A stretch of DNA of 64,000 nt from Kitasatospora setae KM-6054 (GCF_000269985.1 NC_016109.1:1736001-1800000); one strand, 5' to 3'. Shown: positions 52,999-60,807, numbered from the stretch's first letter. Translations and numbers: made by a program. Notes: generated from the sequence alone by a model not told the origin.

Positions 52999-54195
52999 CT
53001 AACCCCGCTCGCTCCGGACTCGGACGCTGTTCTCCGGGCGGTCGAGCCAGAACCGATGCGTGCCGTCCGGCGTGACGGTCAGCCCGAAGCGCTCCGGTCC
53101 CGGTTCCCCTTGGGCGTGCCACCAGGCGTAACCCTCGGCCACCTCGTCCCACAGGCGCCGTTCGCCGTACTGCCACACGGTGAACCCGTCCGACCCCTCA
53201 CCCGCCCGGTCCACGGCTGCCCACGACGTCGCGTCCGTGGTGGCGAGCCAGAGCCGGCGGGCGACCCCGTCGACGTCCGGTTCGTTGTCCCACGCCTTCC
53301 ACACGTCGCCGAGCAGCATCCCGAGGGTGAACGCCAACTCCCACCCGTCCGCGGCGATGTCGTGGGCGGGCAGCTCGGTGCGCGACTCCTCGGGCAGGTG
53401 CTCGTCGCGCACCACGTCCCGGTAGATCCGCAGGTCCGTCCGCTGGTTGCGGGCGAGCATGAACGCGCTGTACGGACTGAAACGACCCTCCGCGTTGCCA
53501 CCCCCGGTCACGGTCAACAGCAGCAGACCCCAGCAGATCCACGGGTTGTCCCAGGGAGTCAGGATCTTCCCCCCGCGCCCGGTCTGTTCGATCAGCGCGG
53601 CCGGGACGCTCCGCAGCGCGCAGGTCACCGACACCCGGTCGTACGGGGCCCGCAGCCCCCACCCGCGCGTACCGTCCCCGCAGACCACTTCCGGGTGGAA
53701 CCCGGCCCGTGCCAGATTGCCGCGGGCAAGCTCGGTGACTTCCGGGTCGACTTCGACGGTCACCACGTTCTCGGAGCCGAGCCGGTGGCTCATGTACGCG
53801 GCCGTCAGCCCGGTGCCGGTCCCGATCTCCAGCACGGTCGCGCCGTCGTGAAGGTCGAGCATGTCGAGCATGCGGAAGACGATCGCGGGGGCGGAAGCGG
53901 ACGACGACGGCCACGGGTCGTCCCCGGGGTCCTTTCCGTCGTTGACTTGGGTGACTACTGGCGCGTTGCTGTACGTTGCTGCGGCCCAGCCGACCGGGTC
54001 GCTCTGGCGATCGCACGGCGTGTAGCCGCCGTGTTCGTCTCCCAGCCAGATCCGATCGGGCAGGAAGAGCGTCCGGGGTGCGGCTTCGGCCGCCGCCACC
54101 CATTCGGGGGCCACGTCGTGGCCGAGATCTTCGCTGACGGCCGAGAGCAGGCCGCGCAGGGCGGCCCGCTCCGACTGGTGCACGTGGTCCGTCAA
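52999..54195 (-). CDS. Second PIMT-like methyltransferase (FxLD/imiditide type)
   Basis: 398 residues from TTG 54195 (GTG 54183 possible). The SAM motif is VLEIGTGTGLTAAYM and the PIMT-like loop CALRSVPAALIEQTGRGG follows. The C-terminal extension ends RLWDEVAEG...ERFGLTVT, homologous to that of tgmC. The TTG directly follows the stop of the 44-residue peptide gene (no gap), so the two are coupled. There is no ATP-grasp or other maturase beside it. A lone precursor-methyltransferase pair is the layout of imiditide clusters, where this enzyme makes an aspartimide. Confidence 0.85.
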   Translation of the reverse strand: MTDHVHQSERAALRGLLSAVSEDLGHDVAPEWVAAAEAAPRTLFLPDRIWLGDEHGGYTPCDRQSDPVGWAAATYSNAPVVTQVNDGKDPGDDPWPSSSASAPAIVFRMLDMLDLHDGATVLEIGTGTGLTAAYMSHRLGSENVVTVEVDPEVTELARGNLARAGFHPEVVCGDGTRGWGLRAPYDRVSVTCALRSVPAALIEQTGRGGKILTPWDNPWICWGLLLLTVTGGGNAEGRFSPYSAFMLARNQRTDLRIYRDVVRDEHLPEESRTELPAHDIAADGWELAFTLGMLLGDVWKAWDNEPDVDGVARRLWLATTDATSWAAVDRAGEGSDGFTVWQYGERRLWDEVAEGYAWWHAQGEPGPERFGLTVTPDGTHRFWLDRPENSVRVRSERG

Positions 54196-54330
54196 CTACT
54201 TGTCCTTGCCGTGCTTGTTGCCGCTCTTGCCGCTCTGGCTGTCGGGGCTCGGGGTGGCCGTACCGGGGTCCTTCTTACCCCCGTGCTTCCCGCCACCGCT
54301 TTCGCCGCCCTTGCCGGTTCCCCAACCCAT
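54196..54330 (-). CDS. Candidate imiditide-like RiPP precursor, 44 residues
   Basis: ATG 54330, GGAG 7-8 nt upstream. Composition by direct reading: 14 Gly, 8 Lys, 2 His, 1 Glu and only three Asp (21, 30 and 43). It begins MGWGTGKGGESGGG; the centre reads DPGTATPSPDSQSGKSG. It is strongly basic, like known imiditide precursors. Asp30-Ser31 is the most aspartimide-prone site by chemistry, and Asp21 precedes Pro. It has no Cys and no FxLD motif, so it is not a lanthipeptide precursor. Its stop abuts the methyltransferase start. Confidence 0.65.
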   Translation of the reverse strand: MGWGTGKGGESGGGKHGGKKDPGTATPSPDSQSGKSGNKHGKDK

Positions 54331-54373
54331 GGTCCAACTCCTTCTCTACGTCTGGTTGATCGAACGTGTGCTG

Positions 54374-54460
54374 TTACGCCGCCGTGGTGCCGCTGCTGCT
54401 TCCCGGCGGCATGGGGCCGGGTACGGGCGGGTGGCTCGGGCCGGGCGTGGGCGTGTTCAT
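54374..54460 (-). CDS. Small Pro-rich peptide gene, 28 residues
   Basis: ATG 54460 with GAGGAG 8 nt upstream, TAA at 54374-54376. The peptide starts MNTPTPGPSHPPVPGP and ends SSSGTTAA; no charged residue except one His. It lies between the NUDIX gene and the candidate precursor on the same strand. It may be a second substrate peptide or a leader. Supported by the ribosome-binding site only. Confidence 0.4.
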   Translation of the reverse strand: MNTPTPGPSHPPVPGPMPPGSSSGTTAA

Positions 54461-54610
54461 CCTGACGGCTCCTCGTGTCGGTGCGAACCGAACACCGGTC
54501 GGTATCCGGGCTGTGGGATGGCGGCCCTGCCCCGGCGGGAGGCTTTCCTGCGACGACCGCCGGGTCCGGCACCGCCCGGTGAGCGAGTCCCGGGCGGAAT
54601 CTGTGACGTG

Positions 54611-55120
54611 CTACACCGCAGGGTCGGGGACGCCGTGGCGCAGGAACGGCACCCACAGCCCCGCGCGGTGGGCGGCGAGGGCCTGGCGGACCCGGCGGGC
54701 GGTGTACTCGGCGATGCACTCGTGCCCGTCGAACTTGTCGGGGTGCACCCACTCGTACCCGCCGATCTCGGTCACCGCGCCGACGGGCACCCGCAGCGCC
54801 GCCGCCTGTCCGTCCGTGAACACGCCCGCGTCGAACACGAAGTCGATGCCGGGATTCGACCCGCTGTCCGGGTCCGCCGGCACCTGGTCGACGGCCAGCA
54901 GGGCGCCGAACTCCCGGTGCAGGCCGGTCTCCTCGGCCCACTCCCGGGCCATCGCGTCGGGGATCCACTCGTCGTCGTGGACCGCCCCTCCCGGCATGAT
55001 CCAGCCCTTGCCGTACAGGGTCCGGACGAACAGCACCCGGCCCTGGTCGTCCCGGGCCAAGCCCTGAGCCCCCCGCCGGGTCCGCTGGTACATGTCGGCC
55101 GGAACGTCGGCGTATCCCAT
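54611..55120 (-). CDS. NUDIX hydrolase
   Basis: 169 residues, ATG 55120. Complete Nudix box at residues 45-67 (G-x5-E-x7-REWAEETGL, beginning GAVHDDE). Hydrolyses a nucleoside diphosphate linked to another moiety; substrate not evident. Upstream of the small Pro-rich peptide and the RiPP pair on the same strand. Confidence 0.88.
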   Translation of the reverse strand: MGYADVPADMYQRTRRGAQGLARDDQGRVLFVRTLYGKGWIMPGGAVHDDEWIPDAMAREWAEETGLHREFGALLAVDQVPADPDSGSNPGIDFVFDAGVFTDGQAAALRVPVGAVTEIGGYEWVHPDKFDGHECIAEYTARRVRQALAAHRAGLWVPFLRHGVPDPAV

Positions 55121-55155
55121 GGGAGTTGCCCCTTGCAGAGTCGTGATCGGGTCGG

Positions 55156-55205
55156 CCCCGCCCCCGGTCGTCCGAGCCGTCCGACACTCGTCACCGGGGG
55201 CGGGG
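55156..55205. terminator. Long G+C-rich stem-loop, cassette 2
   Basis: CCCCGCCCCCGGT (55156-55168) and ACCGGGGGCGGGG (55193-55205), perfect 13-bp arms. Loop begins CGTCCGAGCCGTCC, nearly as in the cassette 1 element at 50241-50290. Confidence 0.65.
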
Positions 55206-55207
55206 GT

Positions 55208-55752
55208 TTAGGCGGCCCGCGGTGCCGCTGCACTGCCCTCGGAGTGCGGCGGCCGTTGGGCGTCAAGCTTCCGGACGAGCGCGGCGGCGTCGGGGGCCGG
55301 CGGGGCGATGTACTGCATCGGGCAGTCCCATCGAGCCCCGTTCCGACCGGGCTCCCGCAGGTACACGGTGCCCGTGTCCGAGCTGCACACGATGCCGTGC
55401 CGCCCGTCGGTTCGGGTGTCGAGCGCGACCGACCCGGGCGAGGGCCCGAACAGATACACACGTTGGGCCTCGGACCCCCCGGGCACGAAAACACTTCCGC
55501 CGGCGCTGACGGGGAAATCCGGGAGCGTGGGAACCTCCGTCCCCCGCTTCCTTCGGATCTTCTGCGACTCCTCGTGCCCCCGGACCGGCGCCCCCACCGT
55601 TCGAGCCGTCTGCGCATCCAGGGCGCAGAGCGCCCCGTGGCGTGTGCGACCAGGTACAAGGGCGTACCCGCGTCGTACAAGGCGACCAGCCAAGTCCGCT
55701 GTTCGGGCGTTGGCTCGGATACCGGCTCGACCGCCGGCTGGAAGACGTTCAT
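55208..55752 (-). CDS. HTH-like protein, apparently frameshifted
   Basis: ATG 55752 opens MNVFQPAVEPVSEP and an HTH-like stretch (WLVALYDAGTPLYLVAHATG). At a run of five C (55591-55595 on the + strand) the coding quality moves to the other frame, which continues SQKIRRKRGTEVPTLPDF to TAA at 55208. A one-base shift joins both into about 180 residues. It may be a sequencing error, a real mutation, programmed slippage, or two genes with the second starting at GTG near 55600. Confidence 0.45.
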
Positions 55753-56179
55753 CGGTCCTCGCGGTGGTGGTGGTTGGGCCCCGCCCTCGGTCGAGCGCTG
55801 TCCGCCGTACGGCTCGACCGGGGCAGGGTGCTGGGAGGAGGTGCCCCGCCCTGTCGTTCCGAGGAGGGGACGGGGCACACCAGGACGCGACCGGCGCGCC
55901 CCTCCGTCGGATGGGACCGACGGAAATCGGGCCTTGTCTCGGTCGAGCTGCCCCCGTACAGCTCGACCGTGGCAAGGGAGTTGGGGAAGGGGTGCCCTGC
56001 CCGGGGCTCAAGTAGTGGGCAGGACACCCGGCACGCGCGGGGGCGCGTGCCTCCCCGCCAACTGGAGGTGGGATCGGCGGGGAACCCGGAGCAAGGGGGG
56101 AGGCTCCGGGAGATCAGGGGTTCGACATGCCCTTGCGCTGGCGCTTCAACGCGCGGCACCAGCGGGCAAGTCGGCGAGC
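55753..56179. other. Non-coding stretch with stacked stem-loops, 427 bp
   Basis: No gene supported. Contains at least two hairpins built on GGTCGAGC / GCTCGACC (about 55778-55825 and 55940-55975), and the two flanks are imperfect copies of each other. A third G+C-rich hairpin lies between them. Probably read-through control between the small-gene operon and the downstream genes. Confidence 0.5.
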
Positions 56180-56359
56180 CTAGGCGGGCCGCACCAGGTA
56201 GGGCCGGTGGTGGTCGCGGCATACGGTCACCACGCTGCGTGGCCCCATCGCGGGCACGGCGGTGGTCCAGTACCGCTCACGACCGCACGGGTAGTACCAC
56301 CCGGGGGACCACCGCGCGGCACGGATCATCTCGGGCGGGATCGTGCCCGGGGCTCTCAC
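56180..56359 (-). CDS. Small protein, 59 residues, coupled
   Basis: GTG 56359 overlaps the membrane-protein stop (GTGA). Contains WSPGWYYPCGRERYW and VVTVCRDHHRPYL: two Cys with His, so possibly a zinc-binding knuckle. No family recognised. Confidence 0.6.
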   Translation of the reverse strand: MRAPGTIPPEMIRAARWSPGWYYPCGRERYWTTAVPAMGPRSVVTVCRDHHRPYLVRPA

Positions 56360-56589
56360 CCGGGGCCCTGTCTGCGGCGGTGCCGGCGACCGAACCGGCG
56401 ATGCGCGCGGAGCGTCCAGCCGGGACCGAACGCCACCATGACCATGGCGAGCGCCAGGGCGACGAACACCCACGCCCAGCGCCGTACGTTGTTCTGGTCG
56501 AGCAGCGCCAGGACCACCGGAACGACGGGTACGCCACCGACGACGACCGCCAGGGCGACGTCAGCGAGGGCCCGCCAGCTCGGCCCCAT
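56356..56589 (-). CDS. Small two-helix membrane protein of cassette 2
   Basis: 77 residues, ATG 56589 overlapping the upstream stop (ATGA). Helices at about 9-30 and 38-56 (WAWVFVALALAMVMVAFG), with an Arg-rich tail. Counterpart in position and shape to the 83-residue protein at 50769-51020. Confidence 0.6.
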   Translation of the reverse strand: MGPSWRALADVALAVVVGGVPVVPVVLALLDQNNVRRWAWVFVALALAMVMVAFGPGWTLRAHRRFGRRHRRRQGPG

Positions 56590-56771
56590 CACGTCGGCTC
56601 CGGGCGGTACGGGCACTTCGGCCGGGAACACTGGCACGCGGGCCAGCCGACCGACCACCCAGTGCCGACCTGCTGGTTGATCTTCGGGTCGTAGTCGTCC
56701 AGCGGGTTGCGGCCGACCGCCAGTGCGGCGGCCCGCCACTGCTGGCGAGTCTGTTCGAGCGAGTAGATCAC
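56589..56771 (-). CDS. Small protein, 60 residues, coupled
   Basis: GTG 56771 with GGGAG 7 nt upstream; the stop overlaps the next ATG. Residues include YSLEQTRQQWRAAALAVG and CQCSRPKCPY near the C-terminus, a Cys triad that may bind metal. No family recognised. Confidence 0.6.
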   Translation of the reverse strand: MIYSLEQTRQQWRAAALAVGRNPLDDYDPKINQQVGTGWSVGWPACQCSRPKCPYRPEPT

Positions 56772-56866
56772 GCGGTGTCTCCCCGAGCCGTGCGAACTGT
56801 TCGGGGAAAATCTGCGACTAATGACTACCTGTCAGTTACGGGGTAGCCACAAGGGGTAGCCAACCG

Positions 56867-57994
56867 CTACGCGGCTTCAACTTCTGCCAGCAGCAGACGC
56901 AGCGTCAGGGACTGCTTGTCTGCGGGAAGCGCATTGAGTGCAGCACGGGCATACGCCACGCCACCCCTTCGGTCTCCTGCCTGTGCGAGCATCAGCCCTC
57001 GGTGAAGTTCCAAGTGTGTTGCGAACCGCGGCAGCGTCGGAGGGAGCAGCGCCCGCGCTTGCTCCTGCGCGTACTCGGCCCGCTTCTCCTCGCCGAGTCG
57101 GGCAAGCAACAGAGACGAAAAGACATTCATTCGCCACTCGGGGACTGCATAGTCCGACTGTGCGTTCGCGGGTGATGCAACTCGTTCGAACACCCTCCAT
57201 CCTTCGTCGTTGAGCTGCAAGGCCGCTCGCCGGTCGCCCCGAAGTGCGGCAGCATGCGCCTTGCCCATGATGGCGTTGAGCCGGCCCAAGGACGGGCGAG
57301 AGTCGATTGCCAACGCCTGGTCCGCAAGCCTCTCCGCGACGGCAAGGGACGCTCCTTCGTAGCCGAGAGCGATAGCAGCCCGCCCCCGCACCCATACCCG
57401 CGTACCCCGGTCGTCGGATCGGTCAGCGGCAGCAGCGGCCATGCCGTACCAAGTCGTCGTCCTGGCGGCGTCGCTGCCCGGAAAGGTTTTGGCGAACAGC
57501 ACGGACAGTCTCGCCGCCACCTCCCACATGCGGGACCCCTCGATCTGTTGCTGCAGGACCACCATGTCCGCGGCAAGGCGACGCTGAATCTCCTCCGCGC
57601 CAGAAGACATGTAGTCCTGGCCATAGACATACAGCCGTCCCTGCCAGTCGTCTGCCGATGGCCCGCCGTGGAGAGCGGCGGCGAACCCATGGGACAGCAA
57701 ATCCGCAGTGGCCGCGGGAGCTATCGCAGTTGCGGCGACGCTCGTCAAGAAAGATCGTCGAATCACGTCCGCACTCTCCAAGGCATGTAGAGGTACTTCC
57801 AAGGCAGTAGCCAAGTGTGGTAGCCAGCGCGGACCAGGCTTCCGCCCCTGGTAGCCGTTCTCCCATCGGGAAATCAGCTGCCGTGTCATGGTCGTACAGT
57901 TCCCCAACTTGTTCAGACGGGCTGCTAGTTGGTCCTGAGACATGCCCAGCCCTCGGCGCAGCTCCTCGATCAAACTCCCTACCGCCGTCGTCAT
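56867..57994 (-). CDS. XRE-type HTH regulator with TPR-like C-terminus, cassette 2
   Basis: 375 residues, ATG 57994. HTH at about 10-70 (LGMSQDQLAARLNKLG, RQLISRWENGYQGRK), then predicted helical repeats (about 140-370). Same general layout as the regulator of cassette 1 but not closely similar, and of more usual GC. First gene of the minus-strand run that leads into the small genes, NUDIX and the RiPP pair. Confidence 0.85.
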   Translation of the reverse strand: MTTAVGSLIEELRRGLGMSQDQLAARLNKLGNCTTMTRQLISRWENGYQGRKPGPRWLPHLATALEVPLHALESADVIRRSFLTSVAATAIAPAATADLLSHGFAAALHGGPSADDWQGRLYVYGQDYMSSGAEEIQRRLAADMVVLQQQIEGSRMWEVAARLSVLFAKTFPGSDAARTTTWYGMAAAAADRSDDRGTRVWVRGRAAIALGYEGASLAVAERLADQALAIDSRPSLGRLNAIMGKAHAAALRGDRRAALQLNDEGWRVFERVASPANAQSDYAVPEWRMNVFSSLLLARLGEEKRAEYAQEQARALLPPTLPRFATHLELHRGLMLAQAGDRRGGVAYARAALNALPADKQSLTLRLLLAEVEAA

Positions 57995-58303
57995 AACCGG
58001 CAGCCTACGCCGGACCCAACCACAGAGTCCGCCGCTCGATTCACTCGAACGGCGGACCGCCAGCTACGCCGCGAGCCTCGGCAACTCGACCGTCAGGCGG
58101 TGGGCAGTGACTGCCCCACGCTTCGGCGCGCAGTTGCCCAGGGTCACTCACGGGGCCCCAGGAACGACAGAGAGCCCGGCCCCGGCCACCCGCAGGGGTG
58201 GACAGGGCGGGACTTGTGTTCAGTCCCAGATGTCGGATTCGTCGTCTGGTTCCGGCGGTGCGATGGCGGCCCGTGAACTCGGCGAGAGTCCCAACTCGCT
58301 TAT
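57995..58303. other. Intergenic region, 309 bp
   Basis: No gene supported. A short + strand frame from ATG 58228 to 58307 (25 residues, Ser/Gly-rich) has no ribosome-binding site. GC is slightly lower than average. The promoter of the HTH gene should lie at its left end. Confidence 0.4.
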
Positions 58304-58825
58304 TTAGCGTGCGAGTTGTGATCGGTACTGTGCTGCGATGGTGGCGGCCCCGTTCTTCACGGTGCCGCGCTCGGCGGTGACGATCAGTCCGCGTGTCGAC
58401 AGGTCGCGTTCGGCCTGGTCGATGCGGGCGACGCAGACGCACAGGTCCTTGACGGTCGAGTGGTCCACTTCGCCGAGCCAGGCGGCCACTTCGAGCACCG
58501 GGACGATCCGCCGCCGCTCCGCGGACGCCACTTCACGGCATCGGAGGTTTGCCTCCTGCACCTCTGCGGCGTACGACGTGTAGTAGCAGAACGCGCAGAT
58601 GCCCCGAAGGCGAGCGGGCGCGTTCGGGTAGCGCACGCCGTCCGAGAGCAGTTGTTCCCGGGAGCGCGGGAAATGGTGCACCAGCGAAGCCTTTTCCTCT
58701 CCGCACACCTGGCACATTGGATACCGGCCGAGGAACGCTCGGCGTATCGCAGCCCACCCGGGCCCGCCGTCCACGTTGTGAGCGGCAGGTGGGATGGTCG
58801 GCCTTTCACCGCTCCGCCGCCTCAT
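58304..58825 (-). CDS. HNH-like and P27-type terminase small subunit-like protein
   Basis: 173 residues, ATG 58825 overlapping the upstream stop. N-terminal part has a treble-clef-like pattern, MCQVCGEEKASLVHHFPRS with a later GICAFCYY (four Cys and HH). C-terminal part resembles P27 terminase small subunits (ARIDQAERDLSTRGLIVTAE, VKNGAATIAAQYRSQL). Suggests phage or satellite-element origin. The rest of a phage packaging module is absent. Confidence 0.6.
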   Translation of the reverse strand: MRRRSGERPTIPPAAHNVDGGPGWAAIRRAFLGRYPMCQVCGEEKASLVHHFPRSREQLLSDGVRYPNAPARLRGICAFCYYTSYAAEVQEANLRCREVASAERRRIVPVLEVAAWLGEVDHSTVKDLCVCVARIDQAERDLSTRGLIVTAERGTVKNGAATIAAQYRSQLAR

Positions 58826-59076
58826 GCAGGAGCCGCCGGAGGAACGGCCGGCGGGTTGATCGGCTCACCGTTCGGCTGCCTCGGGGTCACGTCCACCAGC
58901 AGCACACGGCCGGATCCCGGGTCGCGCATCCGCTGGACCCCGCGCGGCATCGGGTCCCCACCGTTGGCTACTGGCAGACCAGTTGGGGAGTCGGCCCACA
59001 CAGGCTGCCCCTGCGCGTCCCGGGGGAAATGCGGATAGGTTCCGTCCGGCCCCGGGTCGAACGCGTCAACAGCCAC
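58822..59076 (-). CDS. Small Pro-rich protein, 84 residues
   Basis: GTG 59076 lies one base after the upstream stop; its own TGA overlaps the next ATG. Sequence is Pro/Gly/Asp-rich (DAFDPGPDGTYPHFPRDAQG near the start; PPAVPPAAPA at the end). No family recognised. Confidence 0.6.
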   Translation of the reverse strand: MAVDAFDPGPDGTYPHFPRDAQGQPVWADSPTGLPVANGGDPMPRGVQRMRDPGSGRVLLVDVTPRQPNGEPINPPAVPPAAPA

Positions 59077-59077
59077 G

Positions 59078-59485
59078 TCAGGCCGTGGCTTCAACGTAGG
59101 CAGTGCGCTTGGCTTCCAGTTCGGCGGCATAGGTCGCGCCGAGAGCTTCCGCGGCCTTGTCCACTTCGCCGGTGGGGTCGTCAAGGAACCGCAGGTCGTA
59201 CCAGCGCTGCACAGGCATCGTGACCGGCTGTCCCAGGTAGCCTTGCGCGTTCTGCGCAGCAGTGAGGGTCTTCTCCCGCTTGTACCGCTCGGCGCGGTGG
59301 GCAACATATGCCCTGAACCACGGTTCGGCGGAGAGGAGTTCGAGGAATTCGGCATGCAGTTCGTGCCCCCGGGTGGAGTGCCCGTCGGCCTGCTGCTGCC
59401 AGGACTTCACGAACTCGCGGTCGTACTCGGCAGCGCGCTCGGCACAACGCGCCTTCTCGGCGGCCTTCTCGACATCGTTGGTCAT
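59078..59485 (-). CDS. Helical protein of the island right end, 135 residues
   Basis: ATG 59485. Mostly charged and helical (VEKAAEKARCAERAAEYDRE; EVDKAAEALGATYAAELEA), probable coiled coil. No motif recognised. Coupled through overlaps to the two downstream small genes. Confidence 0.65.
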   Translation of the reverse strand: MTNDVEKAAEKARCAERAAEYDREFVKSWQQQADGHSTRGHELHAEFLELLSAEPWFRAYVAHRAERYKREKTLTAAQNAQGYLGQPVTMPVQRWYDLRFLDDPTGEVDKAAEALGATYAAELEAKRTAYVEATA

Positions 59486-59486
59486 G

Positions 59487-59609
59487 TCAGTTACCGCCCT
59501 TGCTGGTGTCGCGCCCGTACCGGGCCGCAATCTGCTTGTCGTTCTCGTAGTGACCGAGGCTGACGCAGTATCCGACTCCCTGACCAGCAGCGCCGTACCC
59601 ATGTCTCAC
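59487..59609 (-). CDS. Very small ORF at the island edge, 40 residues
   Basis: GTG 59609, stop 59487-59489, one base before the next ATG. Contains GYCVSLGHYENDKQIAARYG. Only a weak GGA precedes the start. It may be the remaining end of a longer island gene cut at the junction with the VOC remnant. Confidence 0.4.
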   Translation of the reverse strand: MRHGYGAAGQGVGYCVSLGHYENDKQIAARYGRDTSKGGN

Positions 59610-59629
59610 TCCAGAACATCTAGTTCTGT

Positions 59630-59701
59630 GTGTGGGTGGACCCCGAGGGCAACGAGTTCTGCGTCGCCTGGCCGGTCGGCCGGCCCGTCGCGGGGGAGGT
59701 C
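59630..59701 (+). pseudogene. 3' end of the split VOC gene
   Basis: Reads WVDPEGNEFCVAWPVGRP in one frame, the standard C-terminus of glyoxalase-like VOC proteins that is missing from the copy at 46867-47253. GACCCCGA is present at both break points (47224-47231 and 59639-59646). Confidence 0.7.
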
Positions 59702-60685
59702 TCAGCCCGGCCCCGCCGCCAGCCGGTCGCCCAGCTCGGTGCGGTGGTAGAGCACCCGGCGGCCGACCCGGGTCCGGCCGACCAGGCCGGTGTCGCGCAG
59801 GATCGCCAGGTGGCCGCCGACCGTGCCGACCGACTGGGCGAGCAGCAGGGCGAGTTCGCTGGTGGTGGCGGGTACGGCGAGGTTGCGCAGGATCTGTGCC
59901 CGGCCGACGCCGAGCAGCCGGGCCAGCGCCTCGCCGTCTCCGGTCGGGGCGGCGTCGGCTTCCTCGCCCGTCCCGCGGGCCGCGTACACCATGGCGAACG
60001 GGCGGCCCGGGGCCTCGCACAGCCAGGAGCTGCGTTGCGCGGTGACCGGGACGAACAGCATGCCGTCCGGTCCGACCACCCGGTCCGGGCCGGGCCGGTC
60101 GCTGAACCGGATGGCGTCCGCGCCGACCCACTCGCTGGTGCGGTTCATCCGTTGGAGCGCCCGCGGCCAGCCGTGCGCGGCGAGCAGCCCGGCGCGGTGG
60201 GTGACGTCCCGTTGGAGGGCGGCCCGCCGGGTCGGCCAGTCGGCGGCCAGGTGCGTGTCCCAGACTTCCCGGAACAGCGCGGCCGCCCGGGCGCCGTGGC
60301 CGTGGCCGGTCAGCCAGTCCAGCCGCTGGCCGGCCCAGGCGTGTCGCTGCGCGGTCCGCAGTCCGGCGACCGCCGTCTCGTCCGGGACCCGCGCCACCTC
60401 GGCGAGCTCGGACTCCAGCGTGGTCTCCATGCCGCCGCCGGGCGGCAGCGTCAGGTGGTCCGGCAGGTACTTGGTCGCCGCGATCAGCTCGACCAGCCCG
60501 CGCGCGTACCCGTCCCCGGCCAGCCGGGCGAGGAACGCCGGACGGTGCCGCTCCCGCCAGGCCGCGGCCCACGGCTCGCTGTACGGGCGGGCCAGTTGGA
60601 CGACGGCCGCCAGCGTCTCGGCGAACGGCGACAGCGCGAACCGGGAGCGCGACAGCGCCAACGAGTCCAGCCGCAGCACGACCAC
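59702..60685 (-). CDS. ArsR-type winged-helix regulator with large N-terminal domain
   Basis: 327 residues from GTG 60685, with GGAGAGG 6 nt upstream. The DNA-binding winged HTH is at the C-terminus (about 255-325: LAVPATTSELALLLAQSVGT, VGRRVLYHRTELG). The N-terminal ~240 residues are helical and of unknown fold (DUF5937-like in size). Divergent from an MFS exporter, which it probably represses. Confidence 0.85.
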   Translation of the reverse strand: MVVLRLDSLALSRSRFALSPFAETLAAVVQLARPYSEPWAAAWRERHRPAFLARLAGDGYARGLVELIAATKYLPDHLTLPPGGGMETTLESELAEVARVPDETAVAGLRTAQRHAWAGQRLDWLTGHGHGARAAALFREVWDTHLAADWPTRRAALQRDVTHRAGLLAAHGWPRALQRMNRTSEWVGADAIRFSDRPGPDRVVGPDGMLFVPVTAQRSSWLCEAPGRPFAMVYAARGTGEEADAAPTGDGEALARLLGVGRAQILRNLAVPATTSELALLLAQSVGTVGGHLAILRDTGLVGRTRVGRRVLYHRTELGDRLAAGPG

Positions 60686-60789
60686 GGCACACCTCTCCCT
60701 TCGTCCCGACGACCCCGACCGGCTCGCGGCCGGCCGCTGGCAAGCGCGCGGCAAGCGCACGGCAAGCGCACGACCGGCTTGCGGCAACC

Positions 60790-60807
60790 TTTCGGTGGAA
60801 CCCGAAA
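60790..60807. promoter_or_regulatory. Operator-like inverted repeat between the regulator and the MFS gene
   Basis: TTTCGG (60790-60795), 6-nt centre, CCGAAA (60802-60807), 39 bp before the MFS start. Confidence 0.45.

Noticed and set aside
54196..54330. Lanthipeptide (FxLD-type) interpretation of the 44-residue peptide
   Set aside because: No Cys and no FxLD motif, and no LanB- or LanC-like gene nearby.
58228..58307. 25-residue Ser/Gly-rich + strand frame
   Set aside because: No ribosome-binding site, and it runs into the end of the opposite-strand HNH/P27 gene.
47224..59646. GACCCCGA treated as a proven target-site duplication
   Set aside because: The same bases encode the conserved D-P-(D/E) of the gene, so the match can be coincidental; reported only as consistent.
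46867..59700. Search for an integrase, transposase or tRNA attachment site for the island
   Set aside because: None could be recognised; the mode of insertion remains open.
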